Assembly: GCA_028290285.1 (NCBI GenBank)
Contig: JAQGKD010000120.1
Span: 17,681 to 81,680, forward strand
From: Hyphomicrobiales bacterium
GTDB lineage: Bacteria; Pseudomonadota; Alphaproteobacteria; Rhizobiales; Beijerinckiaceae
Length of the DNA: 64,000 nt
Direction of reading: 5' to 3'
Shown piece after piece: positions 7,353 through 16,024 of the stretch; position 1 is the stretch's first letter, and each line of letters starts with the position of its first letter. The position numbers were made by a program, and so were the translations under genes. Below the pieces are notes generated by a model. It had not been told where the DNA came from and did not search any database. It saw nothing but the letters and a program-made list of their open reading frames with translations.

Positions 7353-9949
7353 GCGCTGTCTCCGAAGGACGCGGCGCGGTCCGCACGCCCGTTTCGCGCG
7401 TTCCGCTGATGCTTCGGCTCGCCCTGCGCGATCTGCGCGGCGGGTTCGCGGGCTTCCGGATCTTTCTGGCCTGCATCGCGCTGGGAGTAGCGACGATCGT
7501 CGGCGTAGGCTCCGTATCCGACGGGCTGTCGGACGGGCTTGCGAGGGAAGGACGCAAGATCCTCGGCGGCGACGTCTCTTTTTCGCTGACCCACCGCCAG
7601 CTTTCGGATCAGGAGCGTGCTTTCTTCTCGAGCCATGGTTCAGTCTCGACCGTCGCGAGCCTGCGCGCAATGGCGCGGCGCGATGATGGACAATCCGCCC
7701 TGATCGAAGCCAAAGCGGTCGATGCCACATATCCCTCGGCTGGCGACCTCGTGACCGAGCCTGCGCTGCCGGTCGCGGACGCCTTGGCGCAGAAGGACGG
7801 CGCCTTTGGTCTCGTGGCCGACCCGGCACTGGCCGCGCGCCTCGACCTGAAGGTCGGCGACAAGCTTCTCGTCGGAGACCAGGCATTCGTCCTACGTGCA
7901 CTCCTGCGCTCCGAGCCCGACAAACTCGCCGGAGGCATCGGGTTCGGGCCGCGCGTCATCTTTTCCCAAAGCGCTCTGAGTGCCACGGGTCTGGTGCAGC
8001 CCGGATCTCTCGTGCGCTGGGTCAATCGCATCTCGCTGAGAGGTCCCTATCCGGGCGCGTCGGTGACGGACGCCGATGTAGATCAATTCATGAAGGCTGC
8101 GGAGAGTGCCTTCCCGGAAGCTGGCTGGCAGGTCCGCACGCGGGCCAATGTCTCTCCCCAATTCGAGAAGAATCTCGCACGCTTTACGCAATTCCTGACA
8201 CTCGTGGGCCTGACGGCCCTGATCGTCGGCGGGGTCGGCGTCGCAAATGCGGTGCGCGCCTTCGTCGAGCGCAAGCGGCCCGATCTGGCGACACTGAAAT
8301 CGCTCGGCGCCACCGGCGGTTATGTTTTCACAGCTACGCTGGTCCAGGTTCTCTGCGTCGCAATGATCGGCATAGCCATCGGTCTCGTTGTGGGCCTTTC
8401 GCTTCCTTACGTCATCGCTGGATTGTTTGGGTCGATCATTCCCTTTCCCTTTACGCCGACGCTCTCACTTGCGCAGGCCGGGGCTGGCATCCTCTACGGG
8501 CTTCTGACGGCGCTGGCCTTTTCGCTCGCTCCCATCGGACGCGCGCACGATGTGCCCGTCTCTGCACTCTTTCGCGACGTGGTCGAAAGCGGGGGTGCGT
8601 GGCCCCGCAAGCGTTACGTGTTCATGACGGCGGCGGCTGGACTGGCGCTCGTCGGCGCGGTGACGCTCTTTGCCACCGACCGGAAGCTTGCGCTGATCTA
8701 CACAGCGGCGACGGCGATTGCCTTCCTGGTTCTTCGTGCCGTGGCGCTCGGCATCATGGCGCTCGCGCGTCATGCCCCGCGCCCACGACGCACGGAGTGG
8801 CGGCTCGCCATCGGCAACATCCATCGTCCCGGCGCTTTGACGCCGGCCGTCGTTCTGTCGCTGGGCCTGGGCCTCGCACTTCTCGTGGCGCTGACCCTGA
8901 TCGACGGCAACATCCGCGACCAGTTGACGCGCGGACTTCCCGGCCGCACTCCGAGCTTCTTCTTTCTCGACGTGCAGAACTCACAACTGCCCGAGTTCGA
9001 CGCCTTTTTGGCGGAAAATGCCAAGGGGGCACAGATCGAGCGCGTTCCCATGATGCGCGGGCGCGTCGTACGCCTCAACGGCCAATCTACAACGCAGGTT
9101 CGCGCTGCTGAAAATGCTCAATGGGTCCTCGAAGGCGACCGTGGCATCAGCTATGCGACGAGCCTGCCGGAAGGATCGAGCCTCGCCGCAGGCGAATGGT
9201 GGCCCGCCGATTACAAGGGGCCGCCGCTCGTCTCGATCGAAGGTGAAATCGCAAAAGGCCTTGGCCTGAAGATCGGCGATTCCATCACGGTGAATGTCGC
9301 AGGCCGTAACATTTCCGCTGAAATCGCCAACCTGCGTACAGTGAACTGGCGCACCCTCGGCATCAACTTCGTCTTCGTTTTCTCACCCAACACGTTCGCG
9401 GGCGCGCCCCACACGTTTCTCGCCACGGCCACATTTCCGAAGGGCGACGATGAGAAACGTGAACTCGCCCTCCTGCGCGAGGTTGCGATGCGATTTCCGA
9501 CCATCACGAGCCTGCGTGTCAAGGACGCGCTGGATGCGGTCAACACGGTCATGGAACAACTCGCCTTCGCAGTGCGCGGCGCTTCCGGCATCGCACTCGC
9601 GGCCTCCATCCTGGTCCTCGCCGGCGCCCTGGCGGCCGGTCAACGCAGCCGCATCTACGATGCTGTCGTGTTGAAGACATTGGGGGCAACCCGCAGACGG
9701 CTGCTCTCGGCGCTGGTCATTGAATATGCGCTGCTCGGCACGGCGACCGCCATCTTCGGATTGCTGGCCGGCAGTCTTGCCGCCTATCTCATCCTGATAC
9801 GCGTGATGGGGCTCGAGACCTTTCTTTGGCTCTGGGGACCGGCGATCGGCGCGGCGGCCATCGCACTGCTTGTGACGGTGGGCCTCGGCCTGCTCGGAAC
9901 GTGGCAGGTCCTTGGCCAGAAGCCGGCCTCTTACCTCCGCAACTTGTGA
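7349..9949 (+). CDS. ABC transporter permease, FtsX-like (YbbP-type)
   Basis: An 866-residue permease with ten predicted transmembrane helices: one near residue 35 followed by a long periplasmic domain, a cluster at about 280-500 and a C-terminal cluster at about 740-860. The two FtsX-type repeats each carry a segment like ERKRPDLATLKSLGATGGYVF and AVVLKTLGATRRRLLSALV, which is the coupling region of this family. ATG at 7349 overlaps the ATPase stop (ATGA). Together with the preceding gene it forms the YbbA-YbbP type exporter; its cargo is unknown. Confidence 0.92.
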   Translation: MSAVSEGRGAVRTPVSRVPLMLRLALRDLRGGFAGFRIFLACIALGVATIVGVGSVSDGLSDGLAREGRKILGGDVSFSLTHRQLSDQERAFFSSHGSVSTVASLRAMARRDDGQSALIEAKAVDATYPSAGDLVTEPALPVADALAQKDGAFGLVADPALAARLDLKVGDKLLVGDQAFVLRALLRSEPDKLAGGIGFGPRVIFSQSALSATGLVQPGSLVRWVNRISLRGPYPGASVTDADVDQFMKAAESAFPEAGWQVRTRANVSPQFEKNLARFTQFLTLVGLTALIVGGVGVANAVRAFVERKRPDLATLKSLGATGGYVFTATLVQVLCVAMIGIAIGLVVGLSLPYVIAGLFGSIIPFPFTPTLSLAQAGAGILYGLLTALAFSLAPIGRAHDVPVSALFRDVVESGGAWPRKRYVFMTAAAGLALVGAVTLFATDRKLALIYTAATAIAFLVLRAVALGIMALARHAPRPRRTEWRLAIGNIHRPGALTPAVVLSLGLGLALLVALTLIDGNIRDQLTRGLPGRTPSFFFLDVQNSQLPEFDAFLAENAKGAQIERVPMMRGRVVRLNGQSTTQVRAAENAQWVLEGDRGISYATSLPEGSSLAAGEWWPADYKGPPLVSIEGEIAKGLGLKIGDSITVNVAGRNISAEIANLRTVNWRTLGINFVFVFSPNTFAGAPHTFLATATFPKGDDEKRELALLREVAMRFPTITSLRVKDALDAVNTVMEQLAFAVRGASGIALAASILVLAGALAAGQRSRIYDAVVLKTLGATRRRLLSALVIEYALLGTATAIFGLLAGSLAAYLILIRVMGLETFLWLWGPAIGAAAIALLVTVGLGLLGTWQVLGQKPASYLRNL

Positions 9950-9994
9950 CTTAGGATTTATTCACAAGTCGTGTGGATGATGTAGTGTCGTTTG

Positions 9995-10055
9995 GCGCCC
10001 CGCGCGACTGTGACTGGGCTTTCCCTCTTTCCAGAAGGGGGGTCTTGTGGGGCGC
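9995..10055 (+). repeat. Long-range inverted repeat in leader of Bax-inhibitor-like gene
   Basis: GCGCCCC at 9995-10001 can pair with GGGGCGC at 10049-10055, enclosing a 47-base loop that itself holds a CCCTCT/AGAAGGG pairing. It may form a structured 5' UTR in the 193-bp gap. No known riboswitch class was recognised. Confidence 0.3.
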
Positions 10056-10142
10056 GCGAGCACGGTACATATTATCACAGGGCAGAGCTCCGAACCGGAT
10101 CACGGCTGGACGCTGTTGCTCAGAAGGAATTGAGAGGAAACC

Positions 10143-10886
10143 ATGTCCGACTTCGACCGCAACGCTTCCCTTCGCTGGGGGACAGGCGTAGCCCGGGCCG
10201 GCACCGCCGAGTACGACCAGGGCCTCCGCTCTTACATGCTCGGCATCTACAACCACATGACGCTGGCCTTGGCGATCTCTGCGCTCGTCGCCGTGGGCAT
10301 CTTCATGCTCGGACGTAGCAGCCCCGTGGTTCAGGCCCTTTACATGTCGCCCTTGCGCTATGTGGTAATGCTGGCGCCATTGGCTTTCATCTTCGTGATC
10401 TCGTTCCGCTTCGAGCGAATGAGCTATTCAGCGCTGCTGATGACCTTCTGGGCCTTCTCTGCGACCATGGGTCTGTCGATGGGCTCCATCGGGCTCATCT
10501 TCAAGGTCGGGAGCATCGTCCAGGCGCTGTTCGCGACGACTGCCGCCTTCGGTGCCCTCAGCCTCTACGGCTACACGACGAAGCGCAGCCTCTCGGCCAT
10601 GGGATCCTTCCTGGTCATGGGTCTGTTCGGGATCATCATCGCGAGCGTCCTGAACATCTTCGTCCAGTCGGGCACGCTCGGCTTCGCGATCTCTGCCGTC
10701 GGCGTTCTGATCTTCGCCGGCCTTACAGCCTGGGACACGCAGCGCCTCAAGGAAGAATATGACGTCGTTTCCAGCAATGCGGAGATGGCGGCAAAGGCCT
10801 CCGTTATGGGTGCGCTGACGCTCTACCTGAACTTCATCAACATGTTCCAGTTCATCCTGTCGCTGACGGGTTCACGGAACGACTGA
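10143..10886 (+). CDS. Bax inhibitor-1/YccA family membrane protein
   Basis: A 247-residue protein with seven hydrophobic segments typical of the UPF0005/BI-1 family. The family C-terminal pattern GLTAWDTQRLKEEY (with conserved Asp) is present, followed by a segment ending in LYLNFINMFQFILSLTG. It lies in the inner membrane; homologues act as pH-sensitive calcium-leak channels or interact with FtsH (YccA). The ATG has GAGAGGA 5-11 bases upstream. The gene is monocistronic: a 193-bp leader precedes it and a strong terminator follows at 10917. Confidence 0.93.
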   Translation: MSDFDRNASLRWGTGVARAGTAEYDQGLRSYMLGIYNHMTLALAISALVAVGIFMLGRSSPVVQALYMSPLRYVVMLAPLAFIFVISFRFERMSYSALLMTFWAFSATMGLSMGSIGLIFKVGSIVQALFATTAAFGALSLYGYTTKRSLSAMGSFLVMGLFGIIIASVLNIFVQSGTLGFAISAVGVLIFAGLTAWDTQRLKEEYDVVSSNAEMAAKASVMGALTLYLNFINMFQFILSLTGSRND

Positions 10887-10916
10887 TCCTGGGTCGCGAG
10901 ACCTTACGACCTTGCG

Positions 10917-10943
10917 AAAGGCCCCGCATTGCGGGGCCTTTTT
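10917..10943 (+). terminator. Rho-independent terminator of Bax-inhibitor-like gene
   Basis: AAAGGCCCCGC, a 3-base loop ATT, and GCGGGGCC followed by a run of T. It lies 30 bp after the stop at 10886. The A-run on the left side lets it serve the convergent DUF2794 gene as well. Confidence 0.9.
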
Positions 10944-10962
10944 GCTATCTTCGGGAGGCACG

Positions 10963-11373
10963 TCAGCCGGTGACGAGCCGGAACGACTTGTCGAGAACGC
11001 CGAGAACCCTTGCGAGGTCGGATCCGCGTTTCAAAACCACGCCGCCAGCCGCGACCACAGCATAGGCGCCTTGCTTGCGCGCCAGGCGCGGATCCTTTTC
11101 GATCCTGTAGAGTGGCACTTCGGACGTTCGACGGAAGACCGAGAACACGGCTCGGTGCAGACCGAAGTCGATAGCGTAATCTCGCCACTCCCCGGCCGCG
11201 ACCTTGCGGCCGTAAACGCCAAGGATCATCGTCAACTCACGACGGTCGAAAGACACGATGGGAGGGGCAGCGGGGGCAGCCGGCTTCTCCGAAGATGTAG
11301 AGAGCAACCTCAAATGGGACCGGCGGCTGGCCTGTCCCGTCGGCGTTGCACCAGGATGATCCTCTTCGCTCAT
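10963..11373 (-). CDS. DUF2794 domain protein
   Basis: A 136-residue protein of a family found mainly in Alphaproteobacteria; function unknown to me. After a Pro/Ala/Ser-rich N-terminal tail (residues 1-45) a conserved domain begins at PIVSFDRRELTMILGVYGRKVAAGEWRDY and continues through FSVFRRTSEVPLYRIEKDP. No membrane segment is seen. The start at 11373 has AAGGAGG 6-12 bases upstream. The gene converges with the Bax-inhibitor-like gene across the shared terminator. Confidence 0.85.
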   Translation of the reverse strand: MSEEDHPGATPTGQASRRSHLRLLSTSSEKPAAPAAPPIVSFDRRELTMILGVYGRKVAAGEWRDYAIDFGLHRAVFSVFRRTSEVPLYRIEKDPRLARKQGAYAVVAAGGVVLKRGSDLARVLGVLDKSFRLVTG

Positions 11374-11807
11374 GCGACCTCCTTGAGGCCACATCATCCC
11401 GCGATCGGGACGATCGTACAAGAGTCCATGACGAAGCGCCGCATAAAGAGACAAAGCATTGCAGCAGCATCGAATTCATGATTTCGCCCTGATCCGGTCG
11501 AACGTGCGCCGCGTTCGGGAACGACCTTCTGGACGTTGCCTCGAAGGCCCGGTTTGTCCGGCTTCCTGGATTTCGTCAGCCCCCCAGCCCCCTGGGAGGT
11601 CCATGCGAACCGGGCCGACTTCGAAGACGGAGCGAGCAACACGGACCGCGCAGGAGTCACTCTCCGGCCGGTCCTTTTTTTTGCGCGTCGGCCGGAGTTT
11701 TCCCCGGCGGACACGATGGCGCTTGAACCTGGACGCGGCGACCGCGATATCTGCTCCGTCTCGTTCCGGTCCGGCGAATGGACCGCTCTGCCACTGGGGG
11801 AACTCTC
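11374..11807. other. 434-bp region without a supported gene, before htpG
   Basis: This divergent gap between DUF2794 and htpG holds open frames only as shadows. The only clear structure is an inverted repeat at 11662-11697. It must contain promoters for both flanking genes; no convincing sigma-32 element was identified by eye. Confidence 0.5.
11662..11697 (+). repeat. 9-bp inverted repeat with T8 loop upstream of htpG
   Basis: CTCCGGCCG at 11662-11670 pairs perfectly with CGGCCGGAG at 11689-11697, followed by TTTTCCCC. The loop holds eight consecutive T. It could be a terminator of a short transcript or a structured htpG leader; no coding sequence precedes it. Confidence 0.45.
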
Positions 11808-13760
11808 TTGACCACCACAGACAATGCCGGCGCGCCGCAGCCGCATGCCTTTCAAGCCGACGTTTCACGCCTGCTTCACCTGATGGTCCATTCGATTTAT
11901 TCCGACCGGGACATCTTCGTCCGGGAGCTCATTTCGAACGCCGCCGACGCCTGCGAAAAGCTTCGCTATGAGGCCCTTTCCGAGTCTGGGCTGATCAAGG
12001 ATGACGAAGGTTTTTCGATTCGGCTGACCGTCGATGCGGAGGCAGGTACGATCACCTTCGCCGATAACGGCATCGGCATGAGCCACGACGAACTCATCGG
12101 GGCCCTGGGGACGATTGCGAGTTCGGGCACACGGGCCTTCCTGGAAAAGCTGAACGGCAAGGGCGGCGCGGTCGAACCAGACGGCGAGACTGACCAGCCC
12201 GTGCAGGGCGCGGACCTGATCGGCCAGTTCGGCATCGGATTCTATTCCGCCTTCATGGTCGCCGACCACGTCGAGGTACAGACGCACAAGGCCGGTACGC
12301 AGGAGGGCTGGTCCTGGGTTTCTGACGGTAAGGGCACGTTCACAGTCACGCCCCTCCCGCTCGAATCGGCGCCCACCCACGGCACGCGCGTCATCCTGCA
12401 TCTTTCCACTAACGGTAAAGCCTATGCTGAGCCCGGTCGGCTTGAACGCATTGTGCGCGAACATTCCGGCGCCGTAGCCGTACCGATCGATCTTCTCGAC
12501 AAGCCCGATGCCGAAGCTCGCCGGATTTCCGAGGGGATGGCGCTCTGGGCCCGCCCCAAGTCCGAGATTACACCGGACCTCTACGCGGAGTTTTATCGCG
12601 GACTCGCGGGGCAGTTCGACAGCCCGGCTCTGACCGTGCACTGGCGCGCAGAAGGGCGTCACGAATATACCGTCCTGGCTTTCGTTCCCGGCTCCCGCCC
12701 TCTCGATCTCTTCGAACCCGCCCGCAAGAGCCGTGGCAAGCTCTATGTCCGCCGCGTGCTGATTACGCAGGACGCGGATCTCCTGCCGGGTTGGCTTCGC
12801 TTCGTCCGGATCGTCGTCGATTCGAGCGACCTGCCGCTGAACGTCTCGCGCGAAATGATCCAGGACAGCCCGATCTTCGCGGCGATCCGCAAGGGCATTG
12901 TCAACCGCCTGCTTCAGGAACTGACCAAACTCGCCGAGAACGATGCGGACGCCTATGCGAAAATCTGGCGCGACTTCGGCGCGGTATTGAAGGAAGGCCT
13001 CTACGAAGACCCCGAGCGCCGCGACCAGCTCTTCAAGCTCGCGCGTTTTGCGACGTCGACACAAGCCGAGCCCACCCGGACCCTTGCCGATTACGTCGGA
13101 TCCCTGCGGGAGAACCAGACTGCCATCTGGTACATCACGGGCGATGATCAGAAGCGCCTCGCAACCAGCCCACAACTCGAAGGATTTCGGGCGCGCGGCA
13201 TCGAGGTGCTTCTTCTGTCCGATCCCGTCGACGCATTCTGGGTGGAAACCGCGCTCGGCTATGAAGGCAAGCCGTTCAAGTCGGTCACCCATGGCATGGC
13301 AGACATCAAGTCGGTTCCCGTCCTCGAAGGCGAGACCGCTGCATCCGACGTTCCGCCGGCGCCCGACGTGGCAAGGCTGCTTGCCTTCATGAAGGAAACG
13401 CTGGCCGGGTGCGTCGAAGACGTGCGCGCGTCCGATCGCCTCGCAGCCAGTGCCGCCTGTCTTGTCGCGCCTGAACATGGCCGGGACCGGCGTCTGGAGC
13501 GATTGCTGGCCGAAACCGGTAACCTCGGAATGCTTTCCAAGCCGGTACTGGAGGTCAACCCGACTCATCCGCTGGTGACCGCGCTGGCGAGCCGTTTCGC
13601 AGCCGGCGGCGACGGGTCGCTGGTGGAAGACGCGGCCTGGCTCATCCACGACGAAGCACGGGTGGCCGACGGCGACGCACCGACGGACGCTTCGGCCTTC
13701 ACCGCGCGCCTCACCCGTGTGCTGACGCGCGCGGCGCAAGCCCCCGTGGAGACGGCGTGA
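11808..13760 (+). CDS. htpG: Molecular chaperone HtpG (Hsp90)
   Basis: A 650-residue Hsp90 homologue. The GHKL ATPase domain is clear: ELISNAADACEKLRYEAL (catalytic Glu and Asn), DNGIGMSHDELI, GTIASSGTRAFLEKL and GQFGIGFYSAFMVAD. The middle domain has YVRRVLITQDADLLPGWLRF and VDSSDLPLNVSREM. The C-terminal dimerisation domain is complete. TTG at 11808 is preferred over ATG at 11778: GGGGGA lies 7-12 bases before it, and it gives the usual short N-terminus before HAFQADVSRLLHLM. The stop overlaps the prmC start by 4 bases. Confidence 0.96.
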   Translation: MTTTDNAGAPQPHAFQADVSRLLHLMVHSIYSDRDIFVRELISNAADACEKLRYEALSESGLIKDDEGFSIRLTVDAEAGTITFADNGIGMSHDELIGALGTIASSGTRAFLEKLNGKGGAVEPDGETDQPVQGADLIGQFGIGFYSAFMVADHVEVQTHKAGTQEGWSWVSDGKGTFTVTPLPLESAPTHGTRVILHLSTNGKAYAEPGRLERIVREHSGAVAVPIDLLDKPDAEARRISEGMALWARPKSEITPDLYAEFYRGLAGQFDSPALTVHWRAEGRHEYTVLAFVPGSRPLDLFEPARKSRGKLYVRRVLITQDADLLPGWLRFVRIVVDSSDLPLNVSREMIQDSPIFAAIRKGIVNRLLQELTKLAENDADAYAKIWRDFGAVLKEGLYEDPERRDQLFKLARFATSTQAEPTRTLADYVGSLRENQTAIWYITGDDQKRLATSPQLEGFRARGIEVLLLSDPVDAFWVETALGYEGKPFKSVTHGMADIKSVPVLEGETAASDVPPAPDVARLLAFMKETLAGCVEDVRASDRLAASAACLVAPEHGRDRRLERLLAETGNLGMLSKPVLEVNPTHPLVTALASRFAAGGDGSLVEDAAWLIHDEARVADGDAPTDASAFTARLTRVLTRAAQAPVETA

Positions 13761-14632
13761 GCAGCCTGATGGGTCAGCGCATGGCAGCTGTCCTGCGCAC
13801 TGTCACGAACGCACTAGGGGAGGCCGGGATTGAAAGACCCGGCCTCGAAGCTCGGATGCTGCTCTGCGCGGCTGCCGCGTGCGACCACGCTGCCCTGATC
13901 CGCGACCCCGATGCCCTTCTGCCACCCGACGCCGCAACGCGCCTCCAGGCTTTTGTCGCTCGCCGCCTCGTAGGCGAGCCGGCAACGAGGATCCTCGGGA
14001 CACGAGCCTTCTGGACGCTTGACCTGATCGTCACGCCCGACGTGCTGGACCCGCGGCCGGATTCGGAATGCCTCATCGAAGCCGCGCTGGATCAACTCGG
14101 GTCCAGACGGAACCTGCCGCTCCGCATACTCGACCTCGGGACAGGCACGGGCGCGTTGCTTCTGGCATTGCTTTCCGAATGCCCGCACGCCCTCGGAATC
14201 GGAGTGGATCTTTCGCCCGCCGCCTGCGATGTCGCGCGCGAAAATGCCCAGCTCAACGAACTCGCGTCGAGAACGGAAATCCGGGAAGGCACCTGGATGG
14301 AGGGGCTTGCGGGCTCGTTCGATGTGATTCTGTCCAATCCGCCTTACATCGCATCCGCAACAATCGCCGACCTCGACGTCGGGGTACGCCAATACGATCC
14401 CCGTCTCGCGCTGGACGGCGGAGCAGACGGGCTGAGCGCGTATCGAGATATCATGGCAGCGCTCCCGGCGTTCCTTGACGGGGGCTTCGCCGTCCTCGAA
14501 CTCGGGATCGGGCAGGCCCCGGACGTGGCACGCATTGCTGCGGCAGCGGGGCTCCAGACCCTGGCCCTCCGCAACGATCTTGGCGGCGTTCCCAGAGCCA
14601 TCGTACTGCGGAAGCCCGATGGCCAGGCTTAA
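13757..14632 (+). CDS. prmC: Release factor glutamine methyltransferase PrmC (HemK)
   Basis: A 291-residue SAM-dependent methyltransferase that methylates the Gln of the GGQ motif of release factors. The SAM site LDLGTGTGALLLAL (about residue 125) and the catalytic NPPYIA (about residue 194) are present, preceded by the helical substrate-binding domain. The GTG start at 13757 overlaps the htpG stop (GTGA), which couples the two genes. In most Hyphomicrobiales prfA stands immediately upstream of prmC; here htpG occupies that place. Confidence 0.95.
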   Translation: MSSLMGQRMAAVLRTVTNALGEAGIERPGLEARMLLCAAAACDHAALIRDPDALLPPDAATRLQAFVARRLVGEPATRILGTRAFWTLDLIVTPDVLDPRPDSECLIEAALDQLGSRRNLPLRILDLGTGTGALLLALLSECPHALGIGVDLSPAACDVARENAQLNELASRTEIREGTWMEGLAGSFDVILSNPPYIASATIADLDVGVRQYDPRLALDGGADGLSAYRDIMAALPAFLDGGFAVLELGIGQAPDVARIAAAAGLQTLALRNDLGGVPRAIVLRKPDGQA

Positions 14633-15042
14633 GCGAGGCTCAGGCATTTGGCCGTGTCCGGCAGATTTTCTTTTTTGCCCCTTGGCGGAGGAAGGAAAAG
14701 CGACTAAGTACGGAGATAGAAATCGCCTCGGCTCTGCATCCGCAGTGGCTTAAGGTCCGTTGAGAATGAGTGCTGACCTTCGCTTTGGTGAGCGATTCTA
14801 GCAATTCTCCGGTTCATTTGCCTGGCGTGCTTCCGGGTTGGACGAGGCGATCGTCTCCAAATTCTTGGGTCCGGCACTTTACGGGCTAGGAATAACAACC
14901 CCGGCACGTCCGGCGGTCGTGTCGTAGATTGGCCGGAGAGCCCATACCAATCCGTCATCTGTAGGCTTTTGTAGCGTTTCTTCCCGCCGGATTGATGTCT
15001 GCGGCATCGTCGGAGAGGCTGCGTAGCACTCAAGGATCATCG
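14633..15042. other. 410-bp region without a supported gene, before the DUF4167 gene
   Basis: No credible coding frame, tRNA or known RNA motif was recognised between prmC and the DUF4167 gene. No strong hairpin with a T-run was seen after prmC. The length suggests a long leader for the DUF4167 gene or an unannotated small RNA. Confidence 0.45.
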
Positions 15043-15966
15043 ATGAGACCAGGTCAGAACAAGCGTATGCGCGGCCGGAATAGCCCCAACCGCAAGGGCC
15101 CCAATCCGCTCACCAGGGCTTTTGAATCCAACGGCCCTGACGTCAAGATCCGTGGCACAGCCCATCACGTCGCCGAGAAATATCTCCAGCTCGCCCGCGA
15201 TGCCCAGTCTTCGGGCGATCCGGTGATGGCCGAGAGCTATCTCCAGCACGCGGAACATTATTTCCGGATCATCGCAGCAGCCCAGCAGGCCCAGCAGCAG
15301 GCGCAGGTCGGCTATGTGCGCCAGCCCGGCGAGGCCGATGTCGACGATGACGATGACGATGACGGCGGCTTGCCCGATCGCTTTGCTTCGCCGCCTGAGC
15401 GCACTCCCCCGGCCCCTCCGCCGCAACCCTATCAACAGCCCTTCGCGGGCAGCCAGCCGCAGCCTTATGCGCCCGGCGGGTTTAGCGGCGAACGCCAGGC
15501 CGAGCGGACGGGACAGCCGCAAGGCGAGCGCCAGGACCGTGGCCCGCGCCCTGATCGGCCCTATCAGGACCGCAGTCAGGATCGCAACCAGAACCGGCAG
15601 AACCAGAACCGTGGCCCTCGTGACGCGCGTCCGCCGCGCGAGTTCCGGAACGATCAGCAGCCTCAGCCTCAGATGCGCCAGGACCCACGGCCGGATCTGC
15701 GCGCTCCTGTTTCCAGTGGCGAACAGCCGGATACTGCGGCCTTGCCGGCCTTCATTACGGCGCCGGTTCGCATCCCGGTGAGCGAAAACGATATGCCGCA
15801 ACCGGTCATGGGCGGCCACGCAGAAAGCCAGAGCGAGGCAGGCCCTGAAGGAGAAGGTGTCGGGTTCCACCTCCGCCCCCGTCGCCGCCGGCGCAGCCGC
15901 CCCGCAGGTGAGGGTGAAGCTGGCGAGGCGCCGACACATGGCGAACAGCCCGCCGCGCAGGATTGA
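15043..15966 (+). CDS. DUF4167 domain protein with disordered C-terminus
   Basis: A 307-residue protein. The N-terminal ~95 residues form the conserved DUF4167 part (RMRGRN, then RAFESNGPDVKIRGTAHHVAEKYLQLARDA, then DPVMAESYLQHAEHYFRII). The rest is low complexity: a run of seven Asp at about residues 102-108, Pro/Gln-rich stretches, a basic Asp/Arg/Asn/Gln-rich tract at about 165-205, and a C-terminal basic patch RPRRRRRSRP. The composition suggests an RNA- or DNA-associated protein, but function is unknown. ATG at 15043 is chosen because it matches the family N-terminus and has AAGGA upstream. A terminator follows at 15981. Confidence 0.88.
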   Translation: MRPGQNKRMRGRNSPNRKGPNPLTRAFESNGPDVKIRGTAHHVAEKYLQLARDAQSSGDPVMAESYLQHAEHYFRIIAAAQQAQQQAQVGYVRQPGEADVDDDDDDDGGLPDRFASPPERTPPAPPPQPYQQPFAGSQPQPYAPGGFSGERQAERTGQPQGERQDRGPRPDRPYQDRSQDRNQNRQNQNRGPRDARPPREFRNDQQPQPQMRQDPRPDLRAPVSSGEQPDTAALPAFITAPVRIPVSENDMPQPVMGGHAESQSEAGPEGEGVGFHLRPRRRRRSRPAGEGEAGEAPTHGEQPAAQD

Positions 15967-15980
15967 TCGGAAAGAGGATC

Positions 15981-16002
15981 AGGGGGCTTCGGCCCCCTTT
16001 TT
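15981..16002 (+). terminator. Rho-independent terminator after the DUF4167 gene
   Basis: AGGGGGC, a TTCG loop and GCCCCC followed by five T, starting 14 bases after the stop codon. The convergent MOSC gene ends 23 bp further on. Confidence 0.92.
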
Positions 16003-16024
16003 CATGTTGTCTTTTCGGGTGCGC

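Noticed and set aside
11865..13739. Long open frame on the strand opposite htpG (624 aa)
   Set aside because: It is an antisense shadow of a GC-rich gene. It has no recognisable domain, while the plus-strand frame is a clear Hsp90.
15043..15966. Repeats in the DUF4167 gene as a CRISPR or satellite array
   Set aside because: The repeats are short codon runs (Asp and Gln/Pro) inside a coding frame, without spacers.
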